Assembly: GCF_011193355.1 (NCBI RefSeq)
Contig: NZ_CP049780.1
Coordinates: 4,105,085-4,169,084 of the forward strand
Length of the DNA stretch: 64,000 bases
From: Streptomyces sp. JB150
Lineage (GTDB): Bacteria; Actinomycetota; Actinomycetes; Streptomycetales; Streptomycetaceae
Direction: 5' to 3'
Below the pieces are notes generated by a model that worked only from the letters and a program-made list of their open reading frames with translations, ran no database searches and was not told the origin of the DNA. Made by a program: the position numbers and the translations under genes. Shown here one piece after another: positions 42,845 to 51,572 of this stretch (its first letter is position 1; every line of letters begins with the position of its first letter).

Positions 42845-43608
42845 GCCCGAAAAGATCCCGCACACTGCGGCCCGTACGGCATGCATTCCAGCAGCTGTTC
42901 ATCCACTACTACGACGCAGGCGGCACCGAACGGCTTCTGCCCGCCGACCGGGCCGCCGATGTGCGCTTCGAGACCTGCCTGCCCGCCCGTGACATCCCCT
43001 CCTATGCCGGGCAGAAGCACACTCCCGGCTTCTACTGGGCAGCAAGCAGCGACACCGTCCTGGAGTACGAGAGCTTCCTGGAAGCCCGCTGGATGAAGCT
43101 CCTGGACTTCGACGCGAACGTCGCCTGTTTTGCGGCCCAGCCATTCATCTTCGAGGGCATCGACGCCGACGGGCCCTGGACCCACTACCCGGACCTGTTC
43201 GTCCGCCGCACCGACGGCTCGGTGCTGCTGCTGGACGTGAAGAATCCCGAACAGGTGGACAAGCCCAAAGTCCAGCACCAGGCCCGCCGCACCGCAACGG
43301 CGTGCGCAACGCTCGGCTGGGACTACCAGATGGTCGGCGAACCGGACCCGCAGCTGTGGGCCACCGTCGAGTGGCTCGCCGGCTACCGCAGGCCCCTGAA
43401 CGCCGCAGCGCCCGTCGCCCACGTCCTGCAATTCAGAGCCCAACACCCCGTCGCTATCGGCGAGCTGCTGTCCCTGTGGCCCGACCCCCAGGTTGAACGC
43501 GCCGTCACCTATCACCTCATGTGGCATCACCGCCTGCTGTTCGACCTCACCCAACCCCTGCGCGATCACACCCGGGTGTGGACCGCGCCCGCCCTGGAGC
43601 ACGCCTGA
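42841..43608 (+). CDS. tnsA: TnsA-like transposon endonuclease
   Basis: A 255-residue restriction-endonuclease-fold protein that cuts the 5' strands at transposon ends. The catalytic core is ESFLEARWMKLLDFD (Glu at 77/81), HYPDLFVRRTDGS (Asp 118) and LLLDVKNPEQ (Lys 134). This is the E...D...xxK pattern of TnsA. Having it makes movement cut-and-paste instead of replicative. The gene is overlapped by tniQ (ATGA) and overlaps tnsB by TGATG, so all are translationally coupled. Confidence 0.9.
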   Translation: MSPKRSRTLRPVRHAFQQLFIHYYDAGGTERLLPADRAADVRFETCLPARDIPSYAGQKHTPGFYWAASSDTVLEYESFLEARWMKLLDFDANVACFAAQPFIFEGIDADGPWTHYPDLFVRRTDGSVLLLDVKNPEQVDKPKVQHQARRTATACATLGWDYQMVGEPDPQLWATVEWLAGYRRPLNAAAPVAHVLQFRAQHPVAIGELLSLWPDPQVERAVTYHLMWHHRLLFDLTQPLRDHTRVWTAPALEHA

Positions 43609-45746
43609 TGGACCAGCGCCACCGCATCGCCGCCACCGACTGGATCGAGTTCGAGGAGGAAAAACACCAGGTCACCGGCATGACCGGCGCCTTGGTCAGG
43701 CTCCGCTCCGCCTCCGGGCACCACCAGACCATCATGCTCAGCGTCCTGCTTGCCGACCCCTCCTTCCGCGCCCAGACGATCCCACCGCCCCAGGCAGCGG
43801 ACATCACCGCGGGACTCGATCCGGGCGGCGTCCTGGCGCTGCTGCCGAAGGAAGTCCGCGAAGAGGCCCTGAAGCTGGAAGCCCACATGAAGGAGGCCAC
43901 CACCGGATACCGCTCAGGCGACCGTCTCGACGCCGAGGCCGGCGAACCACGCCGCGACTACCACCCCGACCTCCCGCTCACCGCCCGCGTCGAGGCCAAG
44001 GCGGCCGAACTGGGCCTGACCGCACGCCGCATCTGGCAGCTCCTGGACGAGTGGGAGGAAAACGGCCTGTGGGCGCTGGTCGACCGGCGCAAGGCACGCC
44101 TGAAGAACCCCCTGCGCAACATCGACGAGCGCGTGATCACCGCCATCCGGGAGCAAGCGGCCGCCGAACGCCTCGACAGCTCCTCCAGCGTCTCCACGCG
44201 TTTCCGCCGCCGCACCCAGAACCGGCTGGACGAGGACTACGGGCCCGGCACCGTCCCTCTGCCCAAGGAAGACACCTTCCGCCGGGTGGTCAAGCTCCTC
44301 CTCACCCGCAGCCCCTCCGACCCCGCCTACCAGCGGATCTCGGACGCCAACCAGCCTGACCGCACCTTCGGCCACGTCATCGCCCACCGGCCCGGCCAAG
44401 TCGTCATGCTCGACACCACACCGCTGGACGTCCTGGCCTGGGACCCCGCGGTGAACGCCACCTACAACGTCGAGCTCACCGTCGCACTCGACGTCGCCAC
44501 CCGCTCCATCCTCGCCTGGCGCCTGACTCCGCTGGGCACCAAGGCCATCGACATCGGCCTGCTCCTCGCCGACGTCATGACACCCGAGCCCGTGCGCCCC
44601 GACTGGGCCGACGCCCTGCGCTACCAAATGCTGCGCGTCCCCTTCGAGCGCCACCTCAGCGTGGACGAACGCCTCGCCGAAGCCGCCGCTCGGCCCGTCA
44701 TCTATCCCGAAACCCTGCTCTACGACCACGGCAAGCCCTACAAGTCCGATGTCGTCCACCGCGCCTGCCGCAAATGGAAAATCGACATCCAGGACGCCCG
44801 CAAACTCAAGCCCACCGACAAACCACACGTCGAACGCCTCTTCGGCACCATCCGTGAGCAGTTTTCCATGCACGTCGCCGGATACAAGGGCTTTAACGTC
44901 GCCCACCGCGGTAAGACGGTCGAGCAACAGGCCCGCTGGGCCTTAGACGAGATCGCTGAGTTCTTCGCCGAGTACGTCGTCGCCGTCTACCAGAACCAGC
45001 ACCACACCGGGCTGCACTTGCACGGCTTCCCCGACCTGAATATCTCGCCCAACGAGGCGTACGCCATGGCCCTCGGCTCGGCCGGCTTCGTCGACTGCCC
45101 ACGCGACCCCAACCTGTACTACGAGCTGCTGCCCATCGCCGACAACGGCCGGGCCATCAACCCCTACGGCGTCGAACTCAACTACCTGATCTACGACGCG
45201 CCCGTGCTGTACCAGTTCCGCCGGACCAAGTCTCCCTACGACGACGGGCTTTGGCCCATCCGCTACGATCCGCGCAACCTGCTGCACGCCTACTTCCATA
45301 ACCCCCGCGATAGCAAGTGGTACACGCTGAGCTGGACCAAGGCACTCAGCGACCTGCAGCCCTTCACCGACATCACCCTCCGCGAGGCAAAGCGGCTGGT
45401 CGAATTCCGCAGCGGCGATCCGAAGGACAAGGACTACCAGGAGAAGATCGCTAAGGCGCTGTGGGACCTGCAAAACCGCACCGACGCCCCCGAGACGTGG
45501 TCGAAGACCGACCGTAAGCGTCACACCCGCGACCGCCACCGCGCCCAGGCACAGGCCCTCGACGAGGCACGTTCCACACCCGCCGTCCCCGCCCCGGCCC
45601 TTCCTCGCCCCCGGCCGGACACTCCACCGCCAACCGTGCCGGGCCTGCACGCCGTGCCGAACCTGCCGGACGAGGACGACGACTTCGACCCGCACACCGT
45701 CCAGCCCGCCGAGGTCTGGAACCCCCACGCCAGCCAGGAGGGCTGA
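43608..45746 (+). CDS. tnsB: TnsB-like DDE transposase
   Basis: A 712-residue transposase of the Tn7/Mu/Tn5053 group. N-terminal helix-turn-helix domains (ARVEAKAAELGLTARRIWQLLDEWEENGLWALVDRR) bind the ends. The RNase H-like core has Asp269 (VVMLDTTPLD), Asp373 (LYDHGKPYKSD) and Glu409 (KPHVERLFG), all present. A Mu-C-terminal beta-barrel-like region follows (NYLIYDAPVLYQFRRTKSPYDDGLWPIRYDPRNL), and the Pro-rich C-terminal tail probably contacts TnsC. It should recognise the TTTCAGTA repeats at the two ends. The complete catalytic triad suggests an active enzyme. Confidence 0.95.
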   Translation: MDQRHRIAATDWIEFEEEKHQVTGMTGALVRLRSASGHHQTIMLSVLLADPSFRAQTIPPPQAADITAGLDPGGVLALLPKEVREEALKLEAHMKEATTGYRSGDRLDAEAGEPRRDYHPDLPLTARVEAKAAELGLTARRIWQLLDEWEENGLWALVDRRKARLKNPLRNIDERVITAIREQAAAERLDSSSSVSTRFRRRTQNRLDEDYGPGTVPLPKEDTFRRVVKLLLTRSPSDPAYQRISDANQPDRTFGHVIAHRPGQVVMLDTTPLDVLAWDPAVNATYNVELTVALDVATRSILAWRLTPLGTKAIDIGLLLADVMTPEPVRPDWADALRYQMLRVPFERHLSVDERLAEAAARPVIYPETLLYDHGKPYKSDVVHRACRKWKIDIQDARKLKPTDKPHVERLFGTIREQFSMHVAGYKGFNVAHRGKTVEQQARWALDEIAEFFAEYVVAVYQNQHHTGLHLHGFPDLNISPNEAYAMALGSAGFVDCPRDPNLYYELLPIADNGRAINPYGVELNYLIYDAPVLYQFRRTKSPYDDGLWPIRYDPRNLLHAYFHNPRDSKWYTLSWTKALSDLQPFTDITLREAKRLVEFRSGDPKDKDYQEKIAKALWDLQNRTDAPETWSKTDRKRHTRDRHRAQAQALDEARSTPAVPAPALPRPRPDTPPPTVPGLHAVPNLPDEDDDFDPHTVQPAEVWNPHASQEG

Positions 45747-45751
45747 CCGTC

Positions 45752-46966
45752 GTGCCGACCACCCCGCCCTTCGACAACACGCCCAGCGATCAACACGGAC
45801 CCGGTAACTTCAGGCATCCCGGCCTGTCCGAACCACGGACCAAGGAGGACTGGCGCGAATACCTCGACTACCAGCTCCCGCCCAAACCCACCCTGTTGCC
45901 CCTGGACGTCTACGAACAGCTCAGCCCCGCTGAACGGCACCTGCATAACCAAGCCCGCTTCATCCACCACAGCGCCCTGGTCATCGTCCGCACCAGCCAG
46001 ATGAAGACCATCCATCACCAGATCCGTCGACGGATGATGACCAATGCCCACCAGTCCGCCGGGGCCCGCCGCGGCATCGTCCTCGACGGCCCCGCAACGC
46101 TCGGCAAATCCACACTGGTCAAGACCTTCGCCTACGACTTCGAACACGAACTGCGGCGCAACCATCCCGAACGCTTCACCAAGCAGTACCGCGTCAGCGA
46201 CCGCCTGATCGATTACACCCCCGTTGTCTACGTCAACATCCCCTCCCAGGCCACCCCCAAGGACCTGTCTATCGCCCTCGCCCAATATCTCGCGCAGCCC
46301 TACCGCTCCGGGGCCACCAAGAGCGACATCACCCGCCTCATCCTGGAGAACATGCGACTCGTCGGCGTCGAACTCGTCATCATCGACGACGCGCACTTCA
46401 TGGATCTTTCACTCAAGGAAGGAAAGGTCGTCAACGATCACCTGAAGTACATCGCGAACCACACCGCCGCCACCTTCATTTACACCGGCGTCGACCTCAA
46501 GCACTCTGGCCTCTTCCTCGAAGGCAGCGGCGCCGCCCGCGTCACCCAGACCGCCGGCCGAAACACCCTTCTCCACATGACCCCCTACGCCATCAAAACC
46601 AAGGAGGACAAGACCGACTGGGTTTCCGTCATCAGCGCCATGGAAGACGCTCTGGTGCTGTACAAGCATCAGCCTGGAACGCTCACCAGCCTGTGGAAGT
46701 ACCTGCACCGCCGTACGGGAGGAAACATCAGCTCCCTGGCAGAACTCGTCCGCGAAGCGGCAGTCGACGCCGTACTCACTGGCGAAGAGCGCATCGACCG
46801 CGCCCTCCTCGACAGCATCGTGATCAACGAACACGCCCAGAGCACGTACGAGGCCGACTGGCAGGAAGACCCCAAGCCTCCCAGCCCCAACCGGGCCGAT
46901 CCTCCTTCAGAGGAAACGGTGAGGCGGCCGCCAGCTACTGTAACCAACATCACAATTGAAATTTAG
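45752..46966 (+). CDS. tnsC: TnsC-like AAA+ ATPase
   Basis: A 404-residue AAA+ regulator linking target selection by TniQ to TnsAB. Walker A is LDGPATLGKSTLVKTF (113-121 core). Walker B is VELVIIDDAHFMDL (207-218). The sensor segment is ATFIYTGVDLKHSGLF. The C-terminal GGNISSLAELVREAAVDAV is a winged-helix-like tail. Start GTG at 45752, 5 bases after the tnsB stop. It is the last gene of the tniQ-tnsABC operon. Confidence 0.93.
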   Translation: MPTTPPFDNTPSDQHGPGNFRHPGLSEPRTKEDWREYLDYQLPPKPTLLPLDVYEQLSPAERHLHNQARFIHHSALVIVRTSQMKTIHHQIRRRMMTNAHQSAGARRGIVLDGPATLGKSTLVKTFAYDFEHELRRNHPERFTKQYRVSDRLIDYTPVVYVNIPSQATPKDLSIALAQYLAQPYRSGATKSDITRLILENMRLVGVELVIIDDAHFMDLSLKEGKVVNDHLKYIANHTAATFIYTGVDLKHSGLFLEGSGAARVTQTAGRNTLLHMTPYAIKTKEDKTDWVSVISAMEDALVLYKHQPGTLTSLWKYLHRRTGGNISSLAELVREAAVDAVLTGEERIDRALLDSIVINEHAQSTYEADWQEDPKPPSPNRADPPSEETVRRPPATVTNITIEI

Positions 46967-46992
46967 TAGGTCTTGCGCGTGCATGACTTTCG

Positions 46993-48357
46993 TTAGATGT
47001 CTGGGAAATCGAAATGCTTGACCTCCTGTTCGGTGACGATTCTGGCCGTCAACTTTTCACCATCATTGAAAATCATCATGGGGATAAGTGAGTGGGAGTC
47101 ATCGGCATTGAATTCCGCAAGATCCTCCCAAGGGATGTGCACTCCCTGCCTGGAGAGCTGATCCAGACTGCCAGCCGCAACTACATTCGAGGCATCTTTT
47201 GAGCCTCGGTAGACAAAGCTGGAGTACGTGTTAATCGTAGGGGATGGGGCAGGAGTCAAGTCGCCACTTGGATTTCTTAGGGATTCGTTCACAATTTCTG
47301 CCAATCGGATCAGTGTTTCTCTGATTCCGGAAACTGGCAGAAAGCCCCACAGGATGCTGTCGATGAAGCGCCTTGAAACCTCTCGATCTACGCCCGCAAT
47401 GTTCATGCTCAATTGGTAATCGCCACCCGCCTTGCGGACGCTCATTCGCAGTTCCTCACCAATTGGTGTCTTGGTTGCGAATTGAAGCTTGGCTAGGTCG
47501 GCAAACCGTATAAGGACTAGTTCGCCTTCGGCCAGTGCGGACCTCTGCTCTCTGGGGATGGGGAGTGCGTAGGGGTTTGCTGCGAAAGGAGAGGGGTTCG
47601 TTACTGCATCCATGAAACCCCCCATTACAGGGATTTCCCAATCTTGCATATCGAGCGATTCTGTCAAGCCTTCCAGGGCCGCTCCGGGGCCGTTTCCCCT
47701 GTCCCACGATGCGAGCAGTAGGTCTCTGTCGCCCAGCTGTGCGACGGAGGCCCCGGAGTCGTTAGCCGATGCGTCCTCAATGCATTGCCGCAGTGCGTCA
47801 TGCGCGGGTTGCGTGGCGGCGATTTCGACTGCGGTTGCCTGTTTTTCATCCGATTCCGAGAAAAAGCCGTGAGTCAAGTAGGCAGATGCCTTGGCTCCCC
47901 GCTGCTCTTGCCGGGCGATCCTTCCTGTAGGTGGACGCTTCGGCGTGACTCTATTCTTGCATTCGGCGATGTGAATGCCGTTGGGGGTCACGGTGACTAC
48001 GTCTCCTACGGCGACCAGGTGTGTAACATCGGCCACAATGGGAATCCCGCCAAGTTTGGCCATCTTCTCGGCCACGCTAAGGACGAAGTCAAAGTCTTCT
48101 CCTTGGCTGCTCAGATTTGCGGGGCGCAGTCGGTCCCGTGCCAACTCTCGAATTGCGTGACTGTCGAGAAGTTCCCAGGCTAGCGAGTCGCCAATGAGAC
48201 GCAGTAGGTGCTTATGGGTCTTGGCGTCCTCATCCTTGCGTTTCTCGATGTCGCGAATCTCTTGTGCTAGTTCCTTTTGGAAATTGAAGTAGTCGACGGG
48301 GGTTCTGATGCTGTCGCGCGCCAGAAGCAAACCCCGACGTACCTCATCAAGCTCCAC
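46993..48357 (-). CDS. PD-(D/E)XK-like protein of lower GC
   Basis: A 454-residue protein from GTG 48357, chosen for its AAGGAG site 5 bases upstream; longer in-frame starts reach 48417 without one. A helical N-terminal part (QKELAQEIRDIEKRKDEDAKTHKHLLRLIGDSLAWELLDSHAIRELARDRL) precedes VADVTHLVAVGDVVTVTPNGIHIAECKNRV. There, an Asp and the ExK of IAECK resemble a PD-(D/E)XK nuclease active site. The C-terminal half is beta-rich and not recognised. Base composition is clearly more AT-rich than the neighbouring genes, suggesting separate transfer. It sits by the right end, opposite in strand to tnsABC. Function unknown; a defence nuclease is plausible. Confidence 0.7.
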   Translation of the reverse strand: MELDEVRRGLLLARDSIRTPVDYFNFQKELAQEIRDIEKRKDEDAKTHKHLLRLIGDSLAWELLDSHAIRELARDRLRPANLSSQGEDFDFVLSVAEKMAKLGGIPIVADVTHLVAVGDVVTVTPNGIHIAECKNRVTPKRPPTGRIARQEQRGAKASAYLTHGFFSESDEKQATAVEIAATQPAHDALRQCIEDASANDSGASVAQLGDRDLLLASWDRGNGPGAALEGLTESLDMQDWEIPVMGGFMDAVTNPSPFAANPYALPIPREQRSALAEGELVLIRFADLAKLQFATKTPIGEELRMSVRKAGGDYQLSMNIAGVDREVSRRFIDSILWGFLPVSGIRETLIRLAEIVNESLRNPSGDLTPAPSPTINTYSSFVYRGSKDASNVVAAGSLDQLSRQGVHIPWEDLAEFNADDSHSLIPMMIFNDGEKLTARIVTEQEVKHFDFPDI

Positions 48358-48655
48358 GGAATCTCCTTGTGTGACCATTGGCCGCGGTAATCCACTCGAC
48401 ATCCTGCCCGGTTTCATCGCGAGTTGCGTACCGAATGCGCCAACACGGCCCGCTCCTCCTGTGGGCTGCGGTGCGGAGACGGCAAGGCTGCGAAACTCTC
48501 AGACGCTTGGTGATGGACGGCCACCCCTAAGGTGCCTTCGGAGGCAAGGCGTGGGATGCGGTAGAGGCTGAGCCTTCTGAATGCGCCCCTCGCTTGCTGT
48601 GATCGGTCACGCTGTGTGAACAACCCCTCAGGCCCTGACGGTTCTGGGCGTCGGA
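48358..48655. other. right subterminal region of the transposon
   Basis: No supported gene between the low-GC gene and the right-end repeats. Composition is intermediate, with no clear hairpin. It probably holds the promoter of that gene. Confidence 0.4.
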
Positions 48656-48759
48656 TAGTGAAATCTATCGCGCGGCGAGTGTGGCATATGTCACCGCATG
48701 AAAGATTTCAATGCCCAGGTCAGAGCCTCGCGTACTGAAATCTTTGGCGCGGTCCGACA
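48656..48759. repeat. right transposon end with TnsB-site repeats
   Basis: The terminal inverted repeat is 48732-48759 (GTACTGAAATCTTT...TCCGACA), matching 24 of 28 bases of the left end. An internal copy lies at 48656-48675 (TAGTGAAATCTATCGCGCGG) in the same orientation. A copy at 48701-48711 (AAAGATTTCAA) is reversed. Fewer and differently arranged sites than at the left end are typical of Tn7-like asymmetry. Confidence 0.85.
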
Positions 48760-48764
48760 GCGGC
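48760..48764. repeat. target-site duplication, right copy
   Basis: GCGGC directly follows the right end TCCGACA and matches 23506-23510. Confidence 0.95.
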
Positions 48765-49157
48765 TGCGGCACCGTCCACGCCAACGCCGCCGCCGACGTG
48801 CCGGCCCGGCTTGAGGCGCTGGGCACCGCCGCCGGGCTCGACCGGGCCGCGCTGCACAGCCAGCTGGCGGCGGCGCTGTCGGTCGTCCTGCACCTGGTAC
48901 GCGACCGGACCGGGCGGCGCCGGATCGCCGAGGTGCGCGTGCTGGAGCGGGACCCGTCCGGGCTGGTGCGCACGGTGCCGGCACTGCGCTGGGGCGCCTG
49001 CGGATTCGTCCGCGAGCGCGGCTGGGAGCGGCTGCGGGAGCTGCTGCGGGACGAGTGGAGCGAGGGGAGCGGTGATCAGCGGGTGGCGCGCGGGGAGCGC
49101 GCAAGAGCCGTACGTGAGGCGGCCGTAGCGACCGAGGGACTGGTGGGAGATGGGTGA
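48765..49157 (+). pseudogene. tadA: tadA secretion ATPase, 3' part (disrupted)
   Basis: The last 130 codons of tadA, resuming with CGTVHANAAADVPARLEALG, the second half of the histidine box. ALHSQLAAALSVVLHLVRDRTGRRRIAEVRVLE is the C-terminal ATPase segment. It has no start of its own; a frame from 48711 in the transposon end could give a chimeric peptide. It still overlaps the tadB start at 49150. Loss of an upstream native promoter may silence tadB, tadC and the pilin genes unless the transposon supplies one. Confidence 0.93.
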
Positions 49158-50031
49158 ATCGGCTGTGGGAGAGACGGCGATGAGTGCGGCGGTGCTGTGC
49201 GCGGGGGCCGCGGCCTGGATGCTGGGCGGGCCCCACGCGGGGGCCCGGCGGGCGCGGCTGCTGCTCGCCGGCGGCGGCGTGGTGGGCACCGGGCCGCCGC
49301 CCGTGCCGAGGCGGTGGGCGGCGCTCCTGCGACGGGTGCGCGGGCGGCTGAGGCCCGAGTGGTGGGCGGTGGTCGCCGGGCTGCTGCTCGCGGTGCTGGG
49401 CGCCTCGGTGGTGCCGGTCGTCGCGGGGGCGGCCGGGGTGCCGCTGCTGCGCCGGGCGCGACGGGCCCGACAGGCGCGACGGGACCGGGAACACCGGGGG
49501 GACGCGGTGATCGCCCTGTGCGGGGCGCTCGCCGGGGAGGTGCGGGCCGGGCGGCAGCCGGGCGAGGCGCTGCTGCGGGCCGCGCGGGACACCGAAGGGC
49601 TCGCCGACGCCCAGGCGGCGGTGCTGGCGGCGGCCCGGTTCGGCGGCGAGGTGCCGGACGCGCTCGCGGCGGCGGCCCGCCGGCCGGGGGCCGACGGGCT
49701 GCTGGGACTCGCCGCGTGCTGGCGGGTGGCCGTGGACCACGGCGCGGGACTCGCGGCCGGACTCGACCGCCTGGAAGCGGCCCTGCGCGCCGAACGCGAC
49801 CAGCGCCTGGAGCTGCGCGCCCAGTTGTCCGGGGCCCGCGCCACGGCGGCGATGCTCGCCGCGCTCCCGGTCCTGGGCCTGCTGCTGGGCACCGCGCTCG
49901 GCGCCGACCCGCTGCGCGTGCTGCTGCACACCGGGGCCGGACTGGGGTGTCTCGTGCTCGGCGCGGTGCTGGAGGGCGTGGGCGTGTGGTGGGTGCTGCG
50001 GATCGTCCGCGGAGCGGAGGAGGCGTCGTGA
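49150..50031 (+). CDS. tadB: TadB-like membrane protein
   Basis: A 293-residue inner-membrane platform protein of the Tad pilus machine (GspF/T2SSF family). Two hydrophobic segments near the N-terminus are followed by a cytoplasmic helical T2SSF domain (GDAVIALCGALAGEVRAGRQPGEALLRAARDT...ACWRVAVDHGAGLAAGLDRLEAALRAERDQRLELRAQLSGARATAAML). Two C-terminal membrane helices complete it. It overlaps the 3' end of tadA and tadC (GTGA). Confidence 0.87.
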   Translation: MGESAVGETAMSAAVLCAGAAAWMLGGPHAGARRARLLLAGGGVVGTGPPPVPRRWAALLRRVRGRLRPEWWAVVAGLLLAVLGASVVPVVAGAAGVPLLRRARRARQARRDREHRGDAVIALCGALAGEVRAGRQPGEALLRAARDTEGLADAQAAVLAAARFGGEVPDALAAAARRPGADGLLGLAACWRVAVDHGAGLAAGLDRLEAALRAERDQRLELRAQLSGARATAAMLAALPVLGLLLGTALGADPLRVLLHTGAGLGCLVLGAVLEGVGVWWVLRIVRGAEEAS

Positions 50032-50825
50032 GCGCGGAAGCCGTCCACAGGCTGGGGGTGCTGCTGGGGACGGCGCTGGTGCTCGGGTGGCTGGTGGGTC
50101 GGGTGACCGCGGTGCGGCACCGGCGCCGGGTGCGGCGACGGCTGGCCGGCCTGCCGGGCCCGGAGATCCGGGCGCCGAGACGGCGCGCGGACGTACCGGG
50201 CGCGGTACGGCGCCTGCTGCCCGGCGTGGCCGTGGCGGCGGCCGCATGGGCGCTGGTCGGCGGCGTACCGGGGGCCCTGGTGGGTCTGCTGGCGGCCGTG
50301 GCGCTGCGGCGGTGGCGCCTGCGGGAGCAGCGGACGGCGGCCGGCGCGGCGGCCCGTGGGGTGCCCGACGTCCGCGCGGCGGCCCGGCAACTGCCGCTGG
50401 CCGCCGACCTGGTGGCCGCCTGCGTCGCCGCCGGGGCCGCCCCGGTGACGGCCGCGCAGGCCGTGGGTGAGGCCCTGGGCGGGCCGGTCGGCCAGGCGCT
50501 GGCGCGGGGCGCGGCGGAGGTGCGGCTGGGCGGTGAACCCGCCGAGGCGTGGCGGGCGTTGCGCGCGCTGCCCGGTGCCGGGGGCCTCGCACGGCTGCTG
50601 GAGCGGGCCGATGTCTCCGGGCTGCCCGCCGCCGGGCCGGCCGCCCGGCTCGCGGCCGACGCCCGCGCGGGCTGGGCGCGCTCCGCGACGGTACGGGCCC
50701 GGCGCGCGGCGGTCCTGGTCACGGCACCGGTGGGGCTGTGCTTCCTGCCCGCGTTCCTCGCGGTCGGCGTCCTGCCCGTGGTGATCGGCATGGCGGGCGA
50801 GGTGCTGGGCGGGGGTGGTGGATGA
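50028..50825 (+). CDS. tadC: TadC-like membrane protein
   Basis: A 265-residue second T2SSF-family platform protein. An N-terminal helix pair is followed by VRAAARQLPLAADLVAACVAAGAAPVTAAQAVGEALGGPVGQALARGAAEVRLGG and by C-terminal helices (VTAPVGLCFLPAFLAVGVLPVVIGMAGEVL). GTG at 50028 overlaps the tadB stop. It partners TadB in extruding Flp-type pilins. Confidence 0.85.
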   Translation: MSAEAVHRLGVLLGTALVLGWLVGRVTAVRHRRRVRRRLAGLPGPEIRAPRRRADVPGAVRRLLPGVAVAAAAWALVGGVPGALVGLLAAVALRRWRLREQRTAAGAAARGVPDVRAAARQLPLAADLVAACVAAGAAPVTAAQAVGEALGGPVGQALARGAAEVRLGGEPAEAWRALRALPGAGGLARLLERADVSGLPAAGPAARLAADARAGWARSATVRARRAAVLVTAPVGLCFLPAFLAVGVLPVVIGMAGEVLGGGGG

Positions 50826-50881
50826 GCGGCGGCGCCCCGGTGACGGCGAGGACAGGCAGGAAGACTCTGGAGGAGGTCGGT

Positions 50882-51100
50882 ATGAGCAAGGTGGTACGGG
50901 CGCGGATGCGGGCCCTGGTGAGGCTGGTACGCGGGATGGGTGGTGCCCGGAAGGACGCCGGGATGGTCACGTCCGAGTACGCGGTGGGCATCATCGCGGC
51001 GGCGGCTTTCGCGGTGGTGCTCTACAAGGTGGTGACCAGCGGCCAGGTCAGTGCGGAGCTGCAGAGCATCGTGAAGCAGGCCCTCGATGCGCGGATGTGA
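50882..51100 (+). CDS. Flp-like prepilin (DUF4244 type)
   Basis: A 72-residue pilin precursor. After a 27-residue basic leader the processing site reads DAG-MVTSEYAVG, with the +5 Glu and +6 Tyr expected of Flp pilins. The hydrophobic assembly helix IIAAAAFAVVLYKVV follows, then a short tail. ATG 50882 is preferred because GGAGGAGG lies 6 bases upstream; ATG 50822 is in frame but lacks one. Confidence 0.85.
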   Translation: MSKVVRARMRALVRLVRGMGGARKDAGMVTSEYAVGIIAAAAFAVVLYKVVTSGQVSAELQSIVKQALDARM

Positions 51101-51572
51101 GCGGCGCGGGGCGCACCGGGACGACGGGTTCGTGACGGCGGAGTCGGCCGTGGTGCTCCCGGTGCTGGTGGCGGTCGCGATGGCGCTGGTGTGGGGGCTG
51201 CTGGTGATGGCCGCGCAGATCCAGTGCGTGGACGCGGCCCGCACCGGCGCCCGCGCGGCGGCCCGCCAGGACTCCGCCGACGCGGTCGTCGCGGTGGCTC
51301 GCGAGGCGGCACCGCGCGGCGCGAAGGTCACGGTCGCCCGGGAGGGGGACCGGGTCAGGGTCGTGGTGGCCGTCGCACCGCCGGTGCTGGGCGATCTGCC
51401 GTTCGAGGTACGGGAGGAAGCCGTGGCGTCGGTGGAGGAAGCGTCGACGCCGCGACCGTGGGAGTCGGGGCCGTGGGAGCCGGGCCCGGCGGCACCCGGC
51501 CCGGCGGCACCCGGCCCGGCGGCACCCGGCCCTGCGGCACCGGGCCCGTCGGCGGAGGGAGGAGGGTCATGA
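51087..51572 (+). CDS. TadE-like pseudopilin
   Basis: A 161-residue TadE-family minor pilin: DDGFVTAESAVVLPVLVAVAMALVWGLLVMAAQIQCVDAARTGARAAARQ, with the Glu of the prepilin signature. The C-terminal 40 residues are four exact PGPAA repeats encoded by a 15-bp tandem repeat at about 51479-51545, probably a flexible linker. It overlaps the pilin gene by 14 bases and the next gene by ATGA. Confidence 0.85.
   Translation: MRGCERRGAHRDDGFVTAESAVVLPVLVAVAMALVWGLLVMAAQIQCVDAARTGARAAARQDSADAVVAVAREAAPRGAKVTVAREGDRVRVVVAVAPPVLGDLPFEVREEAVASVEEASTPRPWESGPWEPGPAAPGPAAPGPAAPGPAAPGPSAEGGGS

Larger units (their letters stand above)
23511..48759. mobile_element. 25.2-kb Tn7-like transposon inserted in tadA
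   Basis: A complete Tn7-superfamily element of 25,249 bp. It has TGT...ACA ends, 28-bp terminal inverted repeats with 24 matches, subterminal repeats at both ends, and a 5-bp target duplication. It encodes TnsA endonuclease, TnsB DDE transposase, TnsC ATPase and three TniQ-type proteins, all intact. Having TnsA as well as TnsB predicts cut-and-paste movement. The cargo includes a methyltransferase-NurA-HerA module, a HEPN-like gene, an Endo VII-type gene, a glycosyltransferase cluster and a PD-(D/E)XK-like gene. The clean ends and open genes suggest recent arrival and retained activity (inference). Confidence 0.95.

Noticed and set aside
23511..48759. Possible integrative conjugative element, prophage or CRISPR-associated transposon
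   Set aside because: No integrase, relaxase, phage structural genes, Cas genes or CRISPR repeats were seen. Ends and genes are those of a Tn7-like element.
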